64,000 nucleotides of DNA from Cantharellus purpuraceus (GCA_025174535.1 JALBUN010000023.1:2294001-2358000), one strand, 5' to 3'. Numbered from the stretch's first letter, positions 10,529 to 21,686 are shown. Program-made: numbers and translations. The notes: a model not told the origin generated them from the sequence alone.

Positions 10529-11708
10529 CTACAGCTGTGGAGATACATGAACTTCACAAACATCTGGGTGATCTACTATCCTTCCAATGGAAGCACTGGC
10601 GGCCTTCCGGGTTTCCTCATCCACATCAACACCTACGTCGGCCAAAGGGAAGTACGTAGTCCTAGCATGTATGACAGGATAGCCAAGATCCCGAAGAGTT
10701 TTAAAAAGTGTCCCAAAATTGTCGGGTGTGGTCACGACCTACATGAAGACGTTGGCAGGGCGCATACAATGATGTGCGGAAATACTGACCTCCATGATCC
10801 TTGTATCGTCAGCATCCCCCGATCCTTTGTCTGTCACGTCAAGTGCTCCATGATCCAAAGCCTCCATCAACAACTCATCAGCTGATTGAGAGGAGCTTAG
10901 CAAAACCTGTATTGTCCCTTTCTTTTCAAACATAAAAGATACAGTAGTTTGCTGCAACCTAGATATATGTCTGATCAAGTTCGGGTCATGTAGTATTAGC
11001 ATGTTGCACACCCATGGTCCTTGAAGATCGTTTTTAATTCACGAAGCGTTCGATTTCTGTTATCAGTAGCGCACTGACTTTATCGTTGAAGTCAGGTTTT
11101 GGGCATGACCAGGGACTAAGCAGAAACTCACATTATAAGACCGACCTGTCCAGAAACCATGGCCTCGAGTTGTAACGTATCTACTTCGTAGTTGTGCTCC
11201 GGTTTTGACGCCTAAAACAGTTTCGACGACTGCACTAACAACTCCCCATTTTAGATTACATACTTGTTCAAGCGCTGCCTGAATGTTTGCTTTGGGCACA
11301 CCGGCCTCTTTGGCTTTCGCCATCGCAGTTGCTAGTGCACTGTTTAATGATGGATCAGCGGAGTCGCCCTCTGCAGTTGCGTGAACGTTGGGCAAAGAGT
11401 ACACAAGCGCAGCATTACCAACTTCTCACAGCGTTCAGTATGTCCTGTGAGTTGGTCAGCAGGACAGCCTAGTTAATTGAACATTGTACCGACTCGGTTT
11501 GCTCTTCCATAAATTCTAGATCTTGCTTGGTCGTTTGCGCCTTTCCCCTCCTTGATTTTGGACCACTGCGTTACCACATTAAGACAAGCATTGGCGGTGT
11601 GCAAATGCGAAGACATACTTTGTTATGTCCAGAGAAGGTGATTGCTGAAGTCGTTAGATAGCGCAAGCATTGTCGCGGCGGGGTAGTCACCGAGAGCGGA
11701 AGATGCAT
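10529..11708 (-). CDS. TACO1/YebC-family mitochondrial translational activator
   Basis: YebC/TACO1 proteins help ribosomes through difficult stretches of mitochondrial mRNAs such as COX1. Exons: 11619-11708, 11494-11565, 11423-11444 (22 nt), 11264-11370, 11132-11211, 11012-11077, 10790-10958 and 10529-10738, giving 271 aa. Family landmarks are GHNKWSKIKEGKGANDQAR near the start, DPSLNSALATAMAKAKEAGVP, GQVGLIIQCATDNRNRTL, VSFMFEKKG and the acidic C-terminal PDNFGTL domain. The first ATG at 11708 gives a presequence (MHLPLSVTTPPRQCLRYLTT). An acceptor ending AAAG rather than CAG/TAG is needed before the TDNRNRT segment. It is divergent from the hydrolase gene, only 129 bp away. Confidence 0.93.
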
Positions 11709-11837
11709 GTGGGAAACTTCTTTCGGTAACCAAATGGCCGGCGAGCCAAGCCGCACTGCAGGGCATCAAAGCACCGGGGCTGTCATCTCCTACGACCCCC
11801 TGCGAGCCGTGGCTTTCAGGCTTACAGCATTCTGAGA
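11709..11837. promoter_or_regulatory. Short divergent promoter, TACO1 / alpha-beta hydrolase
   Basis: 129 bp separate the two start codons, so the genes must share or overlap promoters. No factor site was identified with confidence. Confidence 0.5.
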
Positions 11838-13691
11838 ATGGGTTCGCATCTATCCCGGCTCACGAGTTGGCAGACGACTACCTGTAAGCCTACCCTATAC
11901 ATCTCTCCTTCTCCAGCATACCTGCAAGTCAAGGATTCGCCCACAAGGATCTCTTACAAGACTTTTTTGGAGTCCAGATGCCAGAGCATCTTCAAGGAGT
12001 TTAATCCTGCTTGGTGGCTATTCAACGGTCACCTTCAGACAGCGTAAGCCATATGCTTTTTGACGGGTGAGGATCATCAATGTCTACCTGGGCGATCAGT
12101 TACTGTGTCGTTGGCGATTTCTCCACCATAGATCAGGTTGTATATGAAAGGTTGCCCCGCTTTTCGTTTGCTGGCTATACAATGTTCCTAACATACCCCT
12201 TCCTTATGATCAGACGTCTTCTTCGTGTCCCGGATGGTGGAACTCTGTATGTTGACAGTCCTGTTGTGTCAACACGCTCGAGTACTAGTATTGGGACTTA
12301 GAGGTTTGGATTTTACTGCGCCGTCCACCCAGGACGCATTACACCCAGATACCCCAATCGTAGTTGTTTTGCACGGTATGCTAATTGATGACACCATAGT
12401 CACGACTCCCGCTTATCATGACCTCTGAACCTGGTTGCAGGTCTGACTGGCGGTACTTTTCTCTCGGATTGTACCTGACTGCAACAACCCTGATGACTGG
12501 TGATAGGGTCCTACGAATCTTACGTTCGCTCCATTCTGTCCTTTGCATGCGCTTCAAAAGAAGAAGGTGGATTAGGTTATCGCGGTGTTGTCGTCAATTT
12601 TCGCGGTTGTCAGTCTTGTTTATATTCAGGGGAATCCCAACGGTTAATTGCTTGTCAGGTGCCGGCGTCGAAATCACGAGCACCCAGTTTTATTCTGCTG
12701 GCTACACAGATGACCTTCGCCGGGCGCTCTTATACCTTTCGAATAAATACCCTCGCGCAAAACTACTTGGTATTGGATTCTCCTTGGGCGCTAACGTTAT
12801 AACGCGTTACCTCGGCGAAGAGGGCGAGAACAGCAGACTGGCATCTGGCTGTGTCCTGGCATGCGTATGTGCTCTTGACAACAGTGAATCAACGTCGATT
12901 AATAAGACATCGACAGCCGTGGGATTTGGTGACAAATAGTAAACAGTTTGTGGTCGTTCTCCTTCATCCAATCGTTTCCTGATCTCTTTACTTAGCCTTG
13001 AGGTATCTAGTCCGATTGTATGTTTGGTTTCCTCGAGTCGAAACTTTCATTCTAGGGACACTGGCTTTCCAGAACAGTCTACTCCAGGGCAATGGCAAAT
13101 AATCTGAGGTTACTCGTCAAGCGTCATCTTACCTCGCTCGCCCGGCTTGGTCCCTCCATTCTTACGCCCAACCTCGAGAGTTTGATGTTAGTCAAGGATG
13201 CTCGTCTTATTGACGTCGACGAGCAACTGACACGCTTAGTTGGTGGCTCATCTCCCCCGTTCCCGTTCTCTTCTGCGAAGGAATACTACAAGTGGGCGTC
13301 AAGTCACCATCATGTGAAGAATATCAGAATTCCCTTCCTGGCTATGAATTCCTTGGATGATCCCATTGTCAAGGAGGTGCCGCTACCGGTCCCGCAGGAA
13401 GCGGGCTGTGTGGCTATTGTGGTTACACCTCATGGTGGACATCTGGGATGGTTCCAACGAAACAAGAAGGCAGGGTTTAGGGCCGTCGAGCGATGGGTTA
13501 AAGCACCTGTATGTGAGTGGCTAAGAGCCACAGGGGAGGATCTGGTACTGGAACTTGGCGAAGGAGAGGTTGTGGAGAAAGTGGAGGGATTCACGCGATC
13601 AGTTGTCAACCCACATATTGGATATCAGGAGGTCGGTCAGTCAAAGGTGGTCACGTCCGCTAGTGCAATGGGTGTTTATGGAGGGCTGTAG
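11838..13691 (+). CDS. Alpha/beta hydrolase of the ABHD1/3 - yeast Eht1/Eeb1 family
   Basis: Members are lipases, esterases or acyl-ethanol acyltransferases; the substrate here is unknown. Exons: 11838-12043, 12100-12150, 12214-12246, 12302-12375, 12441-12452 (12 nt), 12507-12608, 12659-12864, 12917-12945, 12996-13002 (7 nt) and 13056-13691, giving 451 aa. Family hallmarks are FNPAWWLFNGHLQTAY near the N-terminus, GGTLGLDF, oxyanion motif HGLTGGSYESY, VVNFRGCAG, nucleophile elbow GFSLGAN, acid in NSLDDP and His in PHGGHLGW. The Ser-Asp-His triad is complete. The two microexons encode the middle of HGLTGG and the H-LE of NSKHLEGHW; both are needed to keep frame. Confidence 0.93.
12996..13002 (+). 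other. 7-nt microexon of the alpha/beta hydrolase gene
   Basis: CCTTGAG lies between introns 12946-12995 (50 nt, GTTTGT...TTAG) and 13003-13055 (53 nt, GTATCT...CTAG). It supplies the conserved L-E of the family motif S-x-x-LE-x-x-W. Skipping shifts the frame. Confidence 0.75.
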
Positions 13692-13735
13692 CAGTATTTC
13701 ATCGGAATTTAAACATTCAACGTAGCCAATAATTA

Positions 13736-13809
13736 CAGCGTTTTCAAAAAACCTGACGCGCGTCGTTTTTTTTTTTGTTTCTCAGAGGCGCCGGCTGCAA
13801 TTAGGCGCC
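13736..13809 (+). repeat. Left terminal inverted repeat
   Basis: About 74 bp and complementary to 14665-14736 with a few mismatches and a poly-T length difference. The outer 5 bases CAGCG are perfect. Confidence 0.8.
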
Positions 13810-13918
13810 CCAGTAACGATGGGTTTTTGACATATCAGTTGGGATATATCAAGCAGCGAGCTCTATATCTACTGGATGACGGATATGTTCCAGAAGGGTT
13901 CATTCAATCCTGGGCGTG

Positions 13919-14402
13919 TCTCAGAGTAGTTTAACCACAATCTCGATAAGTTTGGAGCGCAAGGACTGGACATTCTGTCCGGCTTTGGAGGCACGACACG
14001 CTGTGACAATCTCCTGTAAGAAGTCCTCCCACTGTGTGATCAAGTGGGCTCCAAAGATCCAAAGTGAAGAGGTGGTTGCTTCACCAACTTCTGCTTCCAA
14101 TTTACAACTTTGACCAACATTTCTTGCTCCACCTCAATTGTACATTCCACAGTAACTACAAGTTCACTATCACTTGAGGGTAACTTCAGTGCCTTGCCTG
14201 CCTTACGTCTGCCTGGTTGTGTCTTGGTTTCTGTAACTGATTCATCATCACTCTCCTCAAAGAGATCTTGTTCATCATGCAGTCTTTGAGCACATCTTGG
14301 CGTCAACTGCTGGCCCAATGGCTGGTAGACATGCAGGGGTGAGAGTGAGAACTGAGGAAGTAGCCTGCTCGGAAGCGGGGTGTGTGGATGGATCTTTGGC
14401 AA
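13919..14402 (-). pseudogene. Coding-like remnant inside the transposon
   Basis: On the minus strand a stretch reads like protein (acidic EESDDES, then EVEQEMLVKVVNWKQKLV). It meets a stop after HFGSLEPT, and the adjacent frame continues with GAHLITQWEDFLQEIV and ends at a TGA. A single frame change would join them. No family recognised. It may be a decayed internal gene or chance. Confidence 0.3.
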
Positions 14403-14664
14403 ATGCCAGCGGTGCGCTGATGTCTGTTATCATAGACATGGATGGGGTCACACGTGCTGATATGAAGCTTTGGCTGGCGAACTGATAAAATATGGGTCTT
14501 GTAAGCTCAAACCCACCTCCTAACTTACTGAATAGCCTCAAAAGCTTGTTCTTCCCCTCATGTGGGCAAAGACTACTCTCAGTGGTATCTTCCACAGCTT
14601 CTGGGACATAAGGGCCGGGGGGGTGGATCGGAGCTATCCTTCGTCTAGTGAGGATGTTACAACA

Positions 14665-14736
14665 GCGCCTAATTGCAGCTGGTGCCTCTGAATAAAAAAA
14701 AAAAACGACGTGCGTCAAGGTTTTTTGAAACCGCTG
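14665..14736 (-). repeat. Right terminal inverted repeat
   Basis: About 72 bp; its reverse complement begins CAGCGGTTTC and matches the left repeat through the TGCAATTAGGCGC block. Confidence 0.8.
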
Positions 14737-15135
14737 TAAGCGTGGAAGTCATGTCGGTCACCAATCAATAGCCGTGACATTCGCACTAAACAGCGAAAAA
14801 ATTGCAGTTCATGATGAGGTCATCTCTGTTTGATCGTACCATGAGTAACAGGACCGTCTACAAACTTTGTGACAAGAGTGGCACACTATATAGAAGACGC
14901 TGCATAGTATAGAGTGGGCAAGCTAGAACATCCTAGTCAAAAGAGATGAACTTCCGGCGCTCGTTACATCAGCGGTTGCTTGAACCACTCCGGTCACGAG
15001 TCTCCACGTTCTTCTGGCACTTCATTCCTGACTTAAGCACGTACAGTAAGTACCCTTGGCCTTCTTTCATATCACTCCCGAGCATTGGCCAAGCGCGGAG
15101 CGCCGCCGCCACGGAAATAATCCTATCAAAGTACG
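14737..15135. other. Upstream region of STRAP
   Basis: About 400 bp between the transposon and the STRAP start. The ORF at 14946-15215 is out of frame with STRAP and has no family. Likely STRAP promoter and 5' UTR. Confidence 0.5.
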
Positions 15136-16372
15136 ATGTCAACGGCTCGAGCTGTTCCCCTGACGTGTTCCGGACACACGCGACCAGTTGTACGCTTTTC
15201 ACAACATGCAATTAGCCGACGTAACTGTTGGGGTGACCATTGTTCCAGGTTCACCTTTCATTTTCCTCTTTAGAAGAAGATGGGACCTATTTGCTGGTGT
15301 CCAGTTGTAAAGACGGCAACCCGATGCTGAGGGAATGGACGGGTGATTGGATAGGCACCTTCATTGGGCACAAAGGTGCTGTGTGGAGTACAAAGCTCTC
15401 TGCGGATGCTTCCAAGGCTGCAACTGGGAGTGCAGATTTTACGGCGTGCGTCATCACCTTTGCTGTCCGAGGCAATCTGCATCCTAATTGCTCGGATGGC
15501 CTGCAGAAAAATATGGGATACATTCTCAGGTGCAGCTTTGCACTCATTTCCACATAATCATATTGTTCGGAGCGTGGCCTTTTCTCCCACTACATCACAT
15601 CTCCTTACCGGGGGTCAAGAAAAGAAAGTGCGGGTTTTTGACCTGAGAAGACCGGACGCCGAGCCAGATTTTCTGAGAAGTGTGGGGAGTACAACTGCTC
15701 ATGAAGGAACTGTTAAAAGTGTCGTATGGATCAATGAGTGGAATGGTGTTACAGCAGGCGAAGATGGGACAGTTAAGTACGTACCATTCCTGGTCAATGC
15801 AAGTCAGGTGATGAATTCAATATTGGTAGATGGTGGGATATACGTACCGGCACCCCCACTTCCACGTTGAATTTCTCTGGACCCGTCACGTCCATGGAAC
15901 TGTCAATAGCGACTTCAACTTTGGTCTTAACCTCTGGCCAAACTGTATCCTTTCTTCCTGCCCTGCCTTCTTCCAAGCCTTCACACAAGGTAGCACTTCC
16001 TTATTCTCCGTCGTCTGCGTCTCTGCATCCAGTCCTCGGCGATCGATTCGTGGCTGGGAGTGCAGGCGACCAATGGGTAAGGGTACATGGGATGAACGGA
16101 GAAGAAAGAGAAGTACTTAAAGGCCACCATGGTCCTGTGCACTGCGTCGAATACAGCCCTGACGGCGAGATGTACGCTAGTGGTAGTGGTGCGTGATCAG
16201 GTGCTAATCTCAAGATTCTTGTACTAACAACTCTACACAGAGGATGGCAAGTTTTATACAGTTGAAGTGTTCCTTCATCACAATAACTCGCTACCTTACA
16301 GGAACGATCCGTCTCTGGCAAACAACACCAGGGAAGACTTATGGCTTATGGCAAGGGACAAACGGCGTGTGA
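15136..16372 (+). CDS. STRAP / UNRIP-type WD40 protein
   Basis: STRAP is a seven-blade WD40 scaffold linked to the SMN complex and to translation or kinase-receptor signalling in animals; the fungal role is less clear. Exons: 15136-15189, 15249-15445, 15507-15776, 15830-16188, 16241-16246 (6 nt) and 16302-16372, giving 318 aa, the usual family length. Landmarks are [47 protein letters not shown], the TVKWWDIRTG blade and the end [20 protein letters not shown]. The last intron (16247-16301) has a GC donor (GCAAGT). The ED of the conserved SEDGTIRLWQ motif comes from the 6-nt exon. Confidence 0.95.
16241..16246 (+). other. 6-nt microexon of STRAP followed by a GC-AG intron
   Basis: AGGATG sits between intron 16189-16240 (52 nt) and GC-AG intron 16247-16301 (55 nt). 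With neighbouring bases it gives codons GAG GAT GGA (E-D-G) of the invariant SEDGTIRLW. Skipping keeps frame and removes only E-D. Confidence 0.8.
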
Positions 16373-16580
16373 TGGTATATATTGGAGCTTGCCATAATCA
16401 GGTTTTTGTCCCCACACTCTCTGCGACTCCTTTGCGAGTGCTATGCAATGTTATGTTTGGATGTAGTGTTTAGATTCGCCTTCCGTAGGGCACTAGTTAT
16501 TGTGCAATATTGCTGACGTCATTCACGTTAGAGCGAATGGGGCTGTGGGGTGAACGCAACTTAATACTTATTTGCTCACC

Positions 16581-17540
16581 ATGAGTCTCTCTAGATCACC
16601 CTCGCCCCCGACTATGGCTCATCATAAGTCGGTGGCTCTTCTCCCAGCAAGTCTGCCGACACCAGCTTTGGTTCGTTCAGTAGCAGAAGCTGCACATTAC
16701 TCAGGGGGGCGTCGCCCTAGCCAGGGTGAAAGAGCACAAGCGAGCTTTGGACGTGGAATATCAGTTGAAAGTCTGTCTGAAGGGAGGAGACGTGCTTTGA
16801 ATGACTTGAAAGAAGTGGGTGGCGACTGTCATTGGAGCGGACGCTAGATTGCCATGCCCCATCCCTGACTTCCTTCGTCCAAGTTATTCTGTTCAAGACC
16901 TACACTTGAAATTTTCGAGCGGGCTTGGAGACCGGACGCTGTTTTTGAGGTATTGCTGAAAGTCTCCTACAGGTCCGACACAGAAGTTGTAACGTTATTG
17001 ATACCTAGGATCCTTTCTCGAAATGCATAGGCTACAAGGAGTACGCACCACAAGTGGGTACTTTAACCCGTCATGCTCCTCAATTCCCATTGAACAATGT
17101 TTGATGCAGTGGTTTGCTATGGTAGAACAATGTCATCGATGATGATGCGTGTTCTTATCACCTTATGCCCATAGCCGAAAATCTTTCCACAATCGGAAAC
17201 ACTTTCCTCATGTGTGCTTGCGTCAACACACAATCCTAACCAATTGGTCTACTCGCAGACACAGCAATACACGCTACGCTTTTTTGGGACCAAAAAGGTG
17301 CCACCTTTCCTGGTTTGGTCAACGTCTATGCGCTCACTTATGATGTCTTTGCTTTTGTAGGTCGTCAAGTCGTTGGTGGTCGTTGATCTTGATGATGAGG
17401 ACAAGATTACAAAATTGGAGGACAAATGGAATGGAGAAGAACAACCAACACGCTGGGGTGCGAGTATTCTCCGAAGACTAAATGCTAGAGCTTTACCGTG
17501 GTTTATCCGCGTGAGTGATCCGAAAGAAAAGACTAGTTGA
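16581..17540 (+). CDS. Conserved fungal NTF2/SnoaL-like protein of unknown function
   Basis: Exons: 16581-16814, 16884-16949, 17009-17053, 17110-17121 (12 nt), 17175-17297 and 17361-17540, giving 219 aa. The body reads as a cone-shaped NTF2-like fold: LEIFERAWRPDAVFEDPFS, GYKEYAPQWFAMPKIFP, VYSQTQQYTLRFFG, SLVVVDLDDEDKITKLEDK and WNGEEQPTRWG. The N-terminal third is Ser/Pro-rich and probably disordered. The 12-nt exon encodes W-F-A-M of a conserved motif. I recognise the family pattern in fungi but know no function. It is convergent with EST1. Confidence 0.82.
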
Positions 17541-17979
17541 TGCGGACATCCTTCAGTCTGTAGCATTCACCTGTATCTGTATTGACATATCATCCTCTGA
17601 AATTTATATTTTCAAGAGTTACAAGATACATATGATGAGTATTAGATGGCAGGGCCTCTCTGGTACAAGTACAAAGAAATACAGTGAGAGGACAGGCATA
17701 TCAATGTCCGAAAAAACCGGATGAATGAATGACGTGCTATAAGTGAAATTGGCACCTGGATCGGTAAGGACAGTAAGGTAGATGGAACGCGCTATCAGGC
17801 CTGCGTTCCACGCGCGAAGGAATTTGTCCTTCCTGCTTCCTGCTAGCATCGTGCCTTCTATGCGCAATCAGGGCAATACAGCTTGTCGAAGGAAGCTGTG
17901 AGGTAGAGGGCACTGGACAAAGCGCGTGCTTCATAGGTGGTGTGGTTTATCTAGCTAGCTGGTTCCAGTGTTAGAGGGG
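17541..17979. other. Convergent intergenic region
   Basis: 3' ends of the NTF2-like and EST1 genes face each other. No gene recognised. Confidence 0.55.
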
Positions 17980-20900
17980 TCATGTGCCAGCGGTAAGGAT
18001 GGTTGCCATGTCCTTCTCGTCAGCCGCATCAAGTTGACGAGAACGTGCCTTCAATCGTACTGTATGATGATATCTCTATTAATTGTGCTTGGGGCATAAT
18101 TAAGAAGTACGTACGATTACGATCAAAGCTGAGCAGCACAACCTTGGCAGCATTGGCCGTATCGTCTGCTTTGGCTGATGGAGCTTTGAGTAGGGCTGAC
18201 CTGTCAAACCAATGCTCATCTTGCCAGATTGCGGCACGTAAAATGAGGTCATCCATGTTACGCTCCCACGAAAGCGCATCGCGGAGGTCAATCTGTTCTC
18301 GTCGGACACTGAGAGAATACAGGTAATTCCCCCGCGATGTCTGCACCTTCAGTGAGATTGAGTGTGAGCGCAAATGCGAAGTCAGATAGGCGAGAGCGTT
18401 TGTAGCGGCAGTGCCAAGTTGAGACTCATTCAACGAGAGTCCATCGAGTTCTGTGACAACTATATATGCAGGTAAGAACGTGATTGAAGGCGGAAGAGAA
18501 CAAGATGCTGTACCTGCAAGTGGCACAACGACCGTCCACCGTAAGCTCTCGACCAAGGACGAGAAAAGGTTGAGTGAAGATAAAAGAATGTTTGTATCAA
18601 CGACAAGGACAGAATAGCCGCAAATAACGTGCAATGGTGCTCGTGCTGACATAGATAGGGGTCTGCGCCGGGCAGGCAACCTGCGTCGTGGTGGCGGAGA
18701 CCCGCCACGTTGTGCGGCTAACAACAGACTACGGAAATGCCGTCTTCGAGCCTAGGAAGAGTGGTCAACCATCTGCATCAGAAAGCACGCGTAAAGAAAT
18801 ATCCTCACTTTGAGCTCCTTGACTTGCTCTGAATCCTCCTCGTCGTCACTATCCTCCTCCTCCGCCACTTCTTCCTCCACTTCCTCCTCGTCAATTTCCA
18901 TATCATCTGCCCATCTGCCACCTCTCATTCGCCTCTCTTCCTCCTCCTCACGTTCCTTTTGTTCAATCTCCTTCCAGTGTTGAACCTTATCTCGTAAAGC
19001 TCCCTCAACCTTCCATCGCTTCTCGACCTTATCCCAGCCAAAGCCATCCACTGCACGTACAAGGTGCACTCCCGCCCGAAACGAGCGAACCCAACGGCGT
19101 ACAGTCACACCATGCCTTCCCGGCCCCATCTCCTCTTCATCTTCCTCGATAATACCATCAGTGGCACCATCTGCACTTTCCTCGCTAGTATCAAGCACGT
19201 CAACCTCGCCGCTCCCAGCGTCAGGTTTCCAGAATCCCCGCTCGTACACACGGCGCATCCACTCGGTTCCACGAAGACACCAGTCCTCTGGGAGTGCACT
19301 ACATCCGTGTGTAAGGCCCTTTGCGCCAAGTTCTAGCTCTGCGACTGCAATGCTGCGTGGGATAGTGTTGAAGAAAGCTGCAAGATCATCCCACGGTACT
19401 GATCGTTCCATGATTGCCAGCACTGACGAGTGCTTGAAGAGGGTGCTAAGATAGGTCAAAACAATGGTGATGTAGGGATTAAGTGAAGGCTGAGCAAAGG
19501 CGTTGGCTTTGCGCAAGGGATTACGCAATGCATAGGACAATGCCGTGAAGGTCAAGTCGAGGGCAAGGTGAAACGAATGGGAGAGTTCAGGAGAATCCGA
19601 GGACAATATCTGGGGGATGCTGCCTGTAGCATTGCGGTTCTTGCTCTCTCCCTCGTTCAGGTCCAGGTCCACGTCTACGTCCATCTTCCTTTCTTCCTCG
19701 GTACTTTCCCCTATCTTCAAGTCCTCAGTTCGATTGACGACTGCCGTCACCTTTTTCTCGGATGCAGTCTGCACACGACCACCGAGCATAGCCATGAACG
19801 TCGTCTTCCGTATCACGCCGTCATTACGTCCGTATTCGAGCACAGCACCAAGGTTGATGATGGCCATCATGATCCACTCACGTTCTTCGGCACCTTCCAA
19901 CGAAAGACGTTCGACAAAGCGTGCATGTGTCGGAGCAAAGTCGTCGAGTTGGATATGTGTAAAAAGCATGCCATGCAAAAGGAGAAAAAGGTCGGCGGTG
20001 CGTGCATCTGGCTGTATGCGCCGTGCTTGCGCTGCAGGAGTAAACATGGCGAGAATGGATTCGCGAGAAGTAGGAAACGGATTCGACGTCATCATGCTGT
20101 TAAAGGGACAGTACAAATTAGACAGTACAACAACAGAAAAGGATTCACTGACCTCTTTACAAAGTGGTATACGGCTCGCATCTCTTCTCCTTCTCCTTCA
20201 CGGCTAACCACCGCCAAATGGTGATGTAGCCTTCCAAGAAGTGGTGTTTCCTTCAATCCCTGTGCGTACCAGCCTCTCGCGGTTTTACGCCAAGTTTCTC
20301 GTTCAGGCTCCACATCGAGGGCTAGTGCTGCTCCTAAACCTACGCTCGGACTTGGCGAGTCATCAATGCGAGCTTCTGGTGCATCAACTGACGAAAAGAG
20401 CGCTTGTGGCCGCTCGCTAGTGCGTCCACCGAACGGCGCACTTGCAACATGCGCAGCGACCGCCATACGATACCGCGCAAGATCCCCAAGAGCCTCGAGC
20501 CACCCACTTCGATAAGGGTCGAGAATGGGATTCTCAAGAAGGCCGGCATAGAAGTTATATGCGTAATAAATGAGATCAGAGAGATGTTCCAAGGCCAGAG
20601 GGGAGGTAAGAGAGGCACGGCGAAGGTGCTCAAGGATTCGGTGGAATGCATTCGTCCATAAACGAGAGGGAATATTATATGAGGTGGGGTATCCATGGAA
20701 TGAAACTGGAACTTGAGGCGAGAGCGTGAGTGTGAGGAAGTTATGCATAAGCTCCGCAAGTCTAGGAATTGTGTCAGTCAAGAAAAGCATCATATTATAT
20801 GAGCAACTGGGACTAACTCCTTGTGCTCTGATATTAGACGCGACCATGGATCCGGAGCCTCTGCAGTGGGATGTTCACGTGATTGCACCACGACACGGGC

Positions 20901-21686
20901 AGGCTCGTCAATGGCGTCATCTTGCTTATCGTCAAGTAACTTGCGCTCTGCGTGAGAAATTTGACGATAAAGCTTCTTGAGCTGCGCCACGACAGGGCTA
21001 TTGGGATCTTCCTTTTCCTTGCTGAATGGTGCAGAAGAAGAGGATGATGATGCGGATGTCAGGGTGAAGGCTGAAGAGCCGAGGGATGGTGGGTAGGAGG
21101 AGATGGAAGTGGAGGAGGCGGAAACGTAGTCACCAGAAGACCTGTGAGAGGGTGCAGGCTTCTCCACAGATATCCCCGCAGGTCTGGTAAGCACTGCAAA
21201 ACGAACTGGAGGGTCACGCTTGGGATCAAATAAACGACGTGAGCTGGAGGGGTCGGGACGCTGCTGAGCTGCCCTGACAGAGGCTCCTTTGGGTGGGGAA
21301 CCGGAGCCAATGTCAGACATGGCTTCTGGCTCCTGCGTGCGGCGGACCGGAATAGAATCAACATTTGGATTAAAAAGACGGGTAGTTGTGGATGGCGCTG
21401 GCATGTTGCGAGCGAACTCGTCTCGTTGTTGTGATTTCTCGCGGACAAACTCGTTCTTTGGAGGTTTCTCTCGAGGGGGGTCCTGGGGCTTTGCAGGAGA
21501 AAACTGAGAGGGTCTGTCAGACTTTGGGCGGGGTCTTGTATCCCTGAGAAAGGGTAAGTACAACATAATGAATGGTAGATCGACAACCTACGCGGCAGTT
21601 TTGCGCTGATACTGCACTAATCGTGCAGCGAGGTCAGTGGGGGCGGGGTCCTTCCTCGACCTCAGCTTTGTGGAGGCATCAGCCAT
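17980..21686 (-). CDS. EST1: EST1/SMG6-like protein with C-terminal PIN nuclease domain
   Basis: EST1/SMG5-7 proteins bind UPF1 or telomerase; SMG6 cuts mRNA in nonsense-mediated decay. The start ATG at 21686 opens a disordered, Ser/Pro-rich leader. The 14-3-3-like/TPR region follows (KKLYRQISHAERKLL, WSRLISEHKELAELMHNFL, FYAGLLENPILDPYRSGWLE, GWYAQGLKETPLLGRLHHHL). Next come a variable middle and an acidic stretch. The PIN domain carries VLVVDTNILLSS, VVTELDGL, NMDDLIL and SFDRNLRLKAR. The acidic residues expected for the active site are present (DTN, TELD, MDD and S-x-D), so catalysis looks possible. The protein ends KDMATILTAGT, stop at 17980-17982. About 1,100 aa; not every internal splice site was checked. 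Confidence 0.92.

Larger units (their letters stand above)
13736..14736. mobile_element. Non-autonomous TIR transposon with TA target duplication (Tc1/mariner-like)
   Basis: The element is 1,001 bp. Its ends are imperfect inverted repeats of about 72-74 bp. Both start CAGCG, then share TTTCAAAAAACCT, GACGC, a poly-T run, CAGAGGC and TGCAATTAGGCGC. It is flanked by TA at 13734-13735 and 14737-14738, as expected for a TA-inserting superfamily. No transposase domain is visible, so movement would need an enzyme encoded elsewhere. It lies between the hydrolase and STRAP genes. Confidence 0.8.

Noticed and set aside
14275..14718. 147-codon minus-strand ORF in the transposon
   Set aside because: Starts inside the inverted repeat, has no domain and overlaps another ORF in a different frame.
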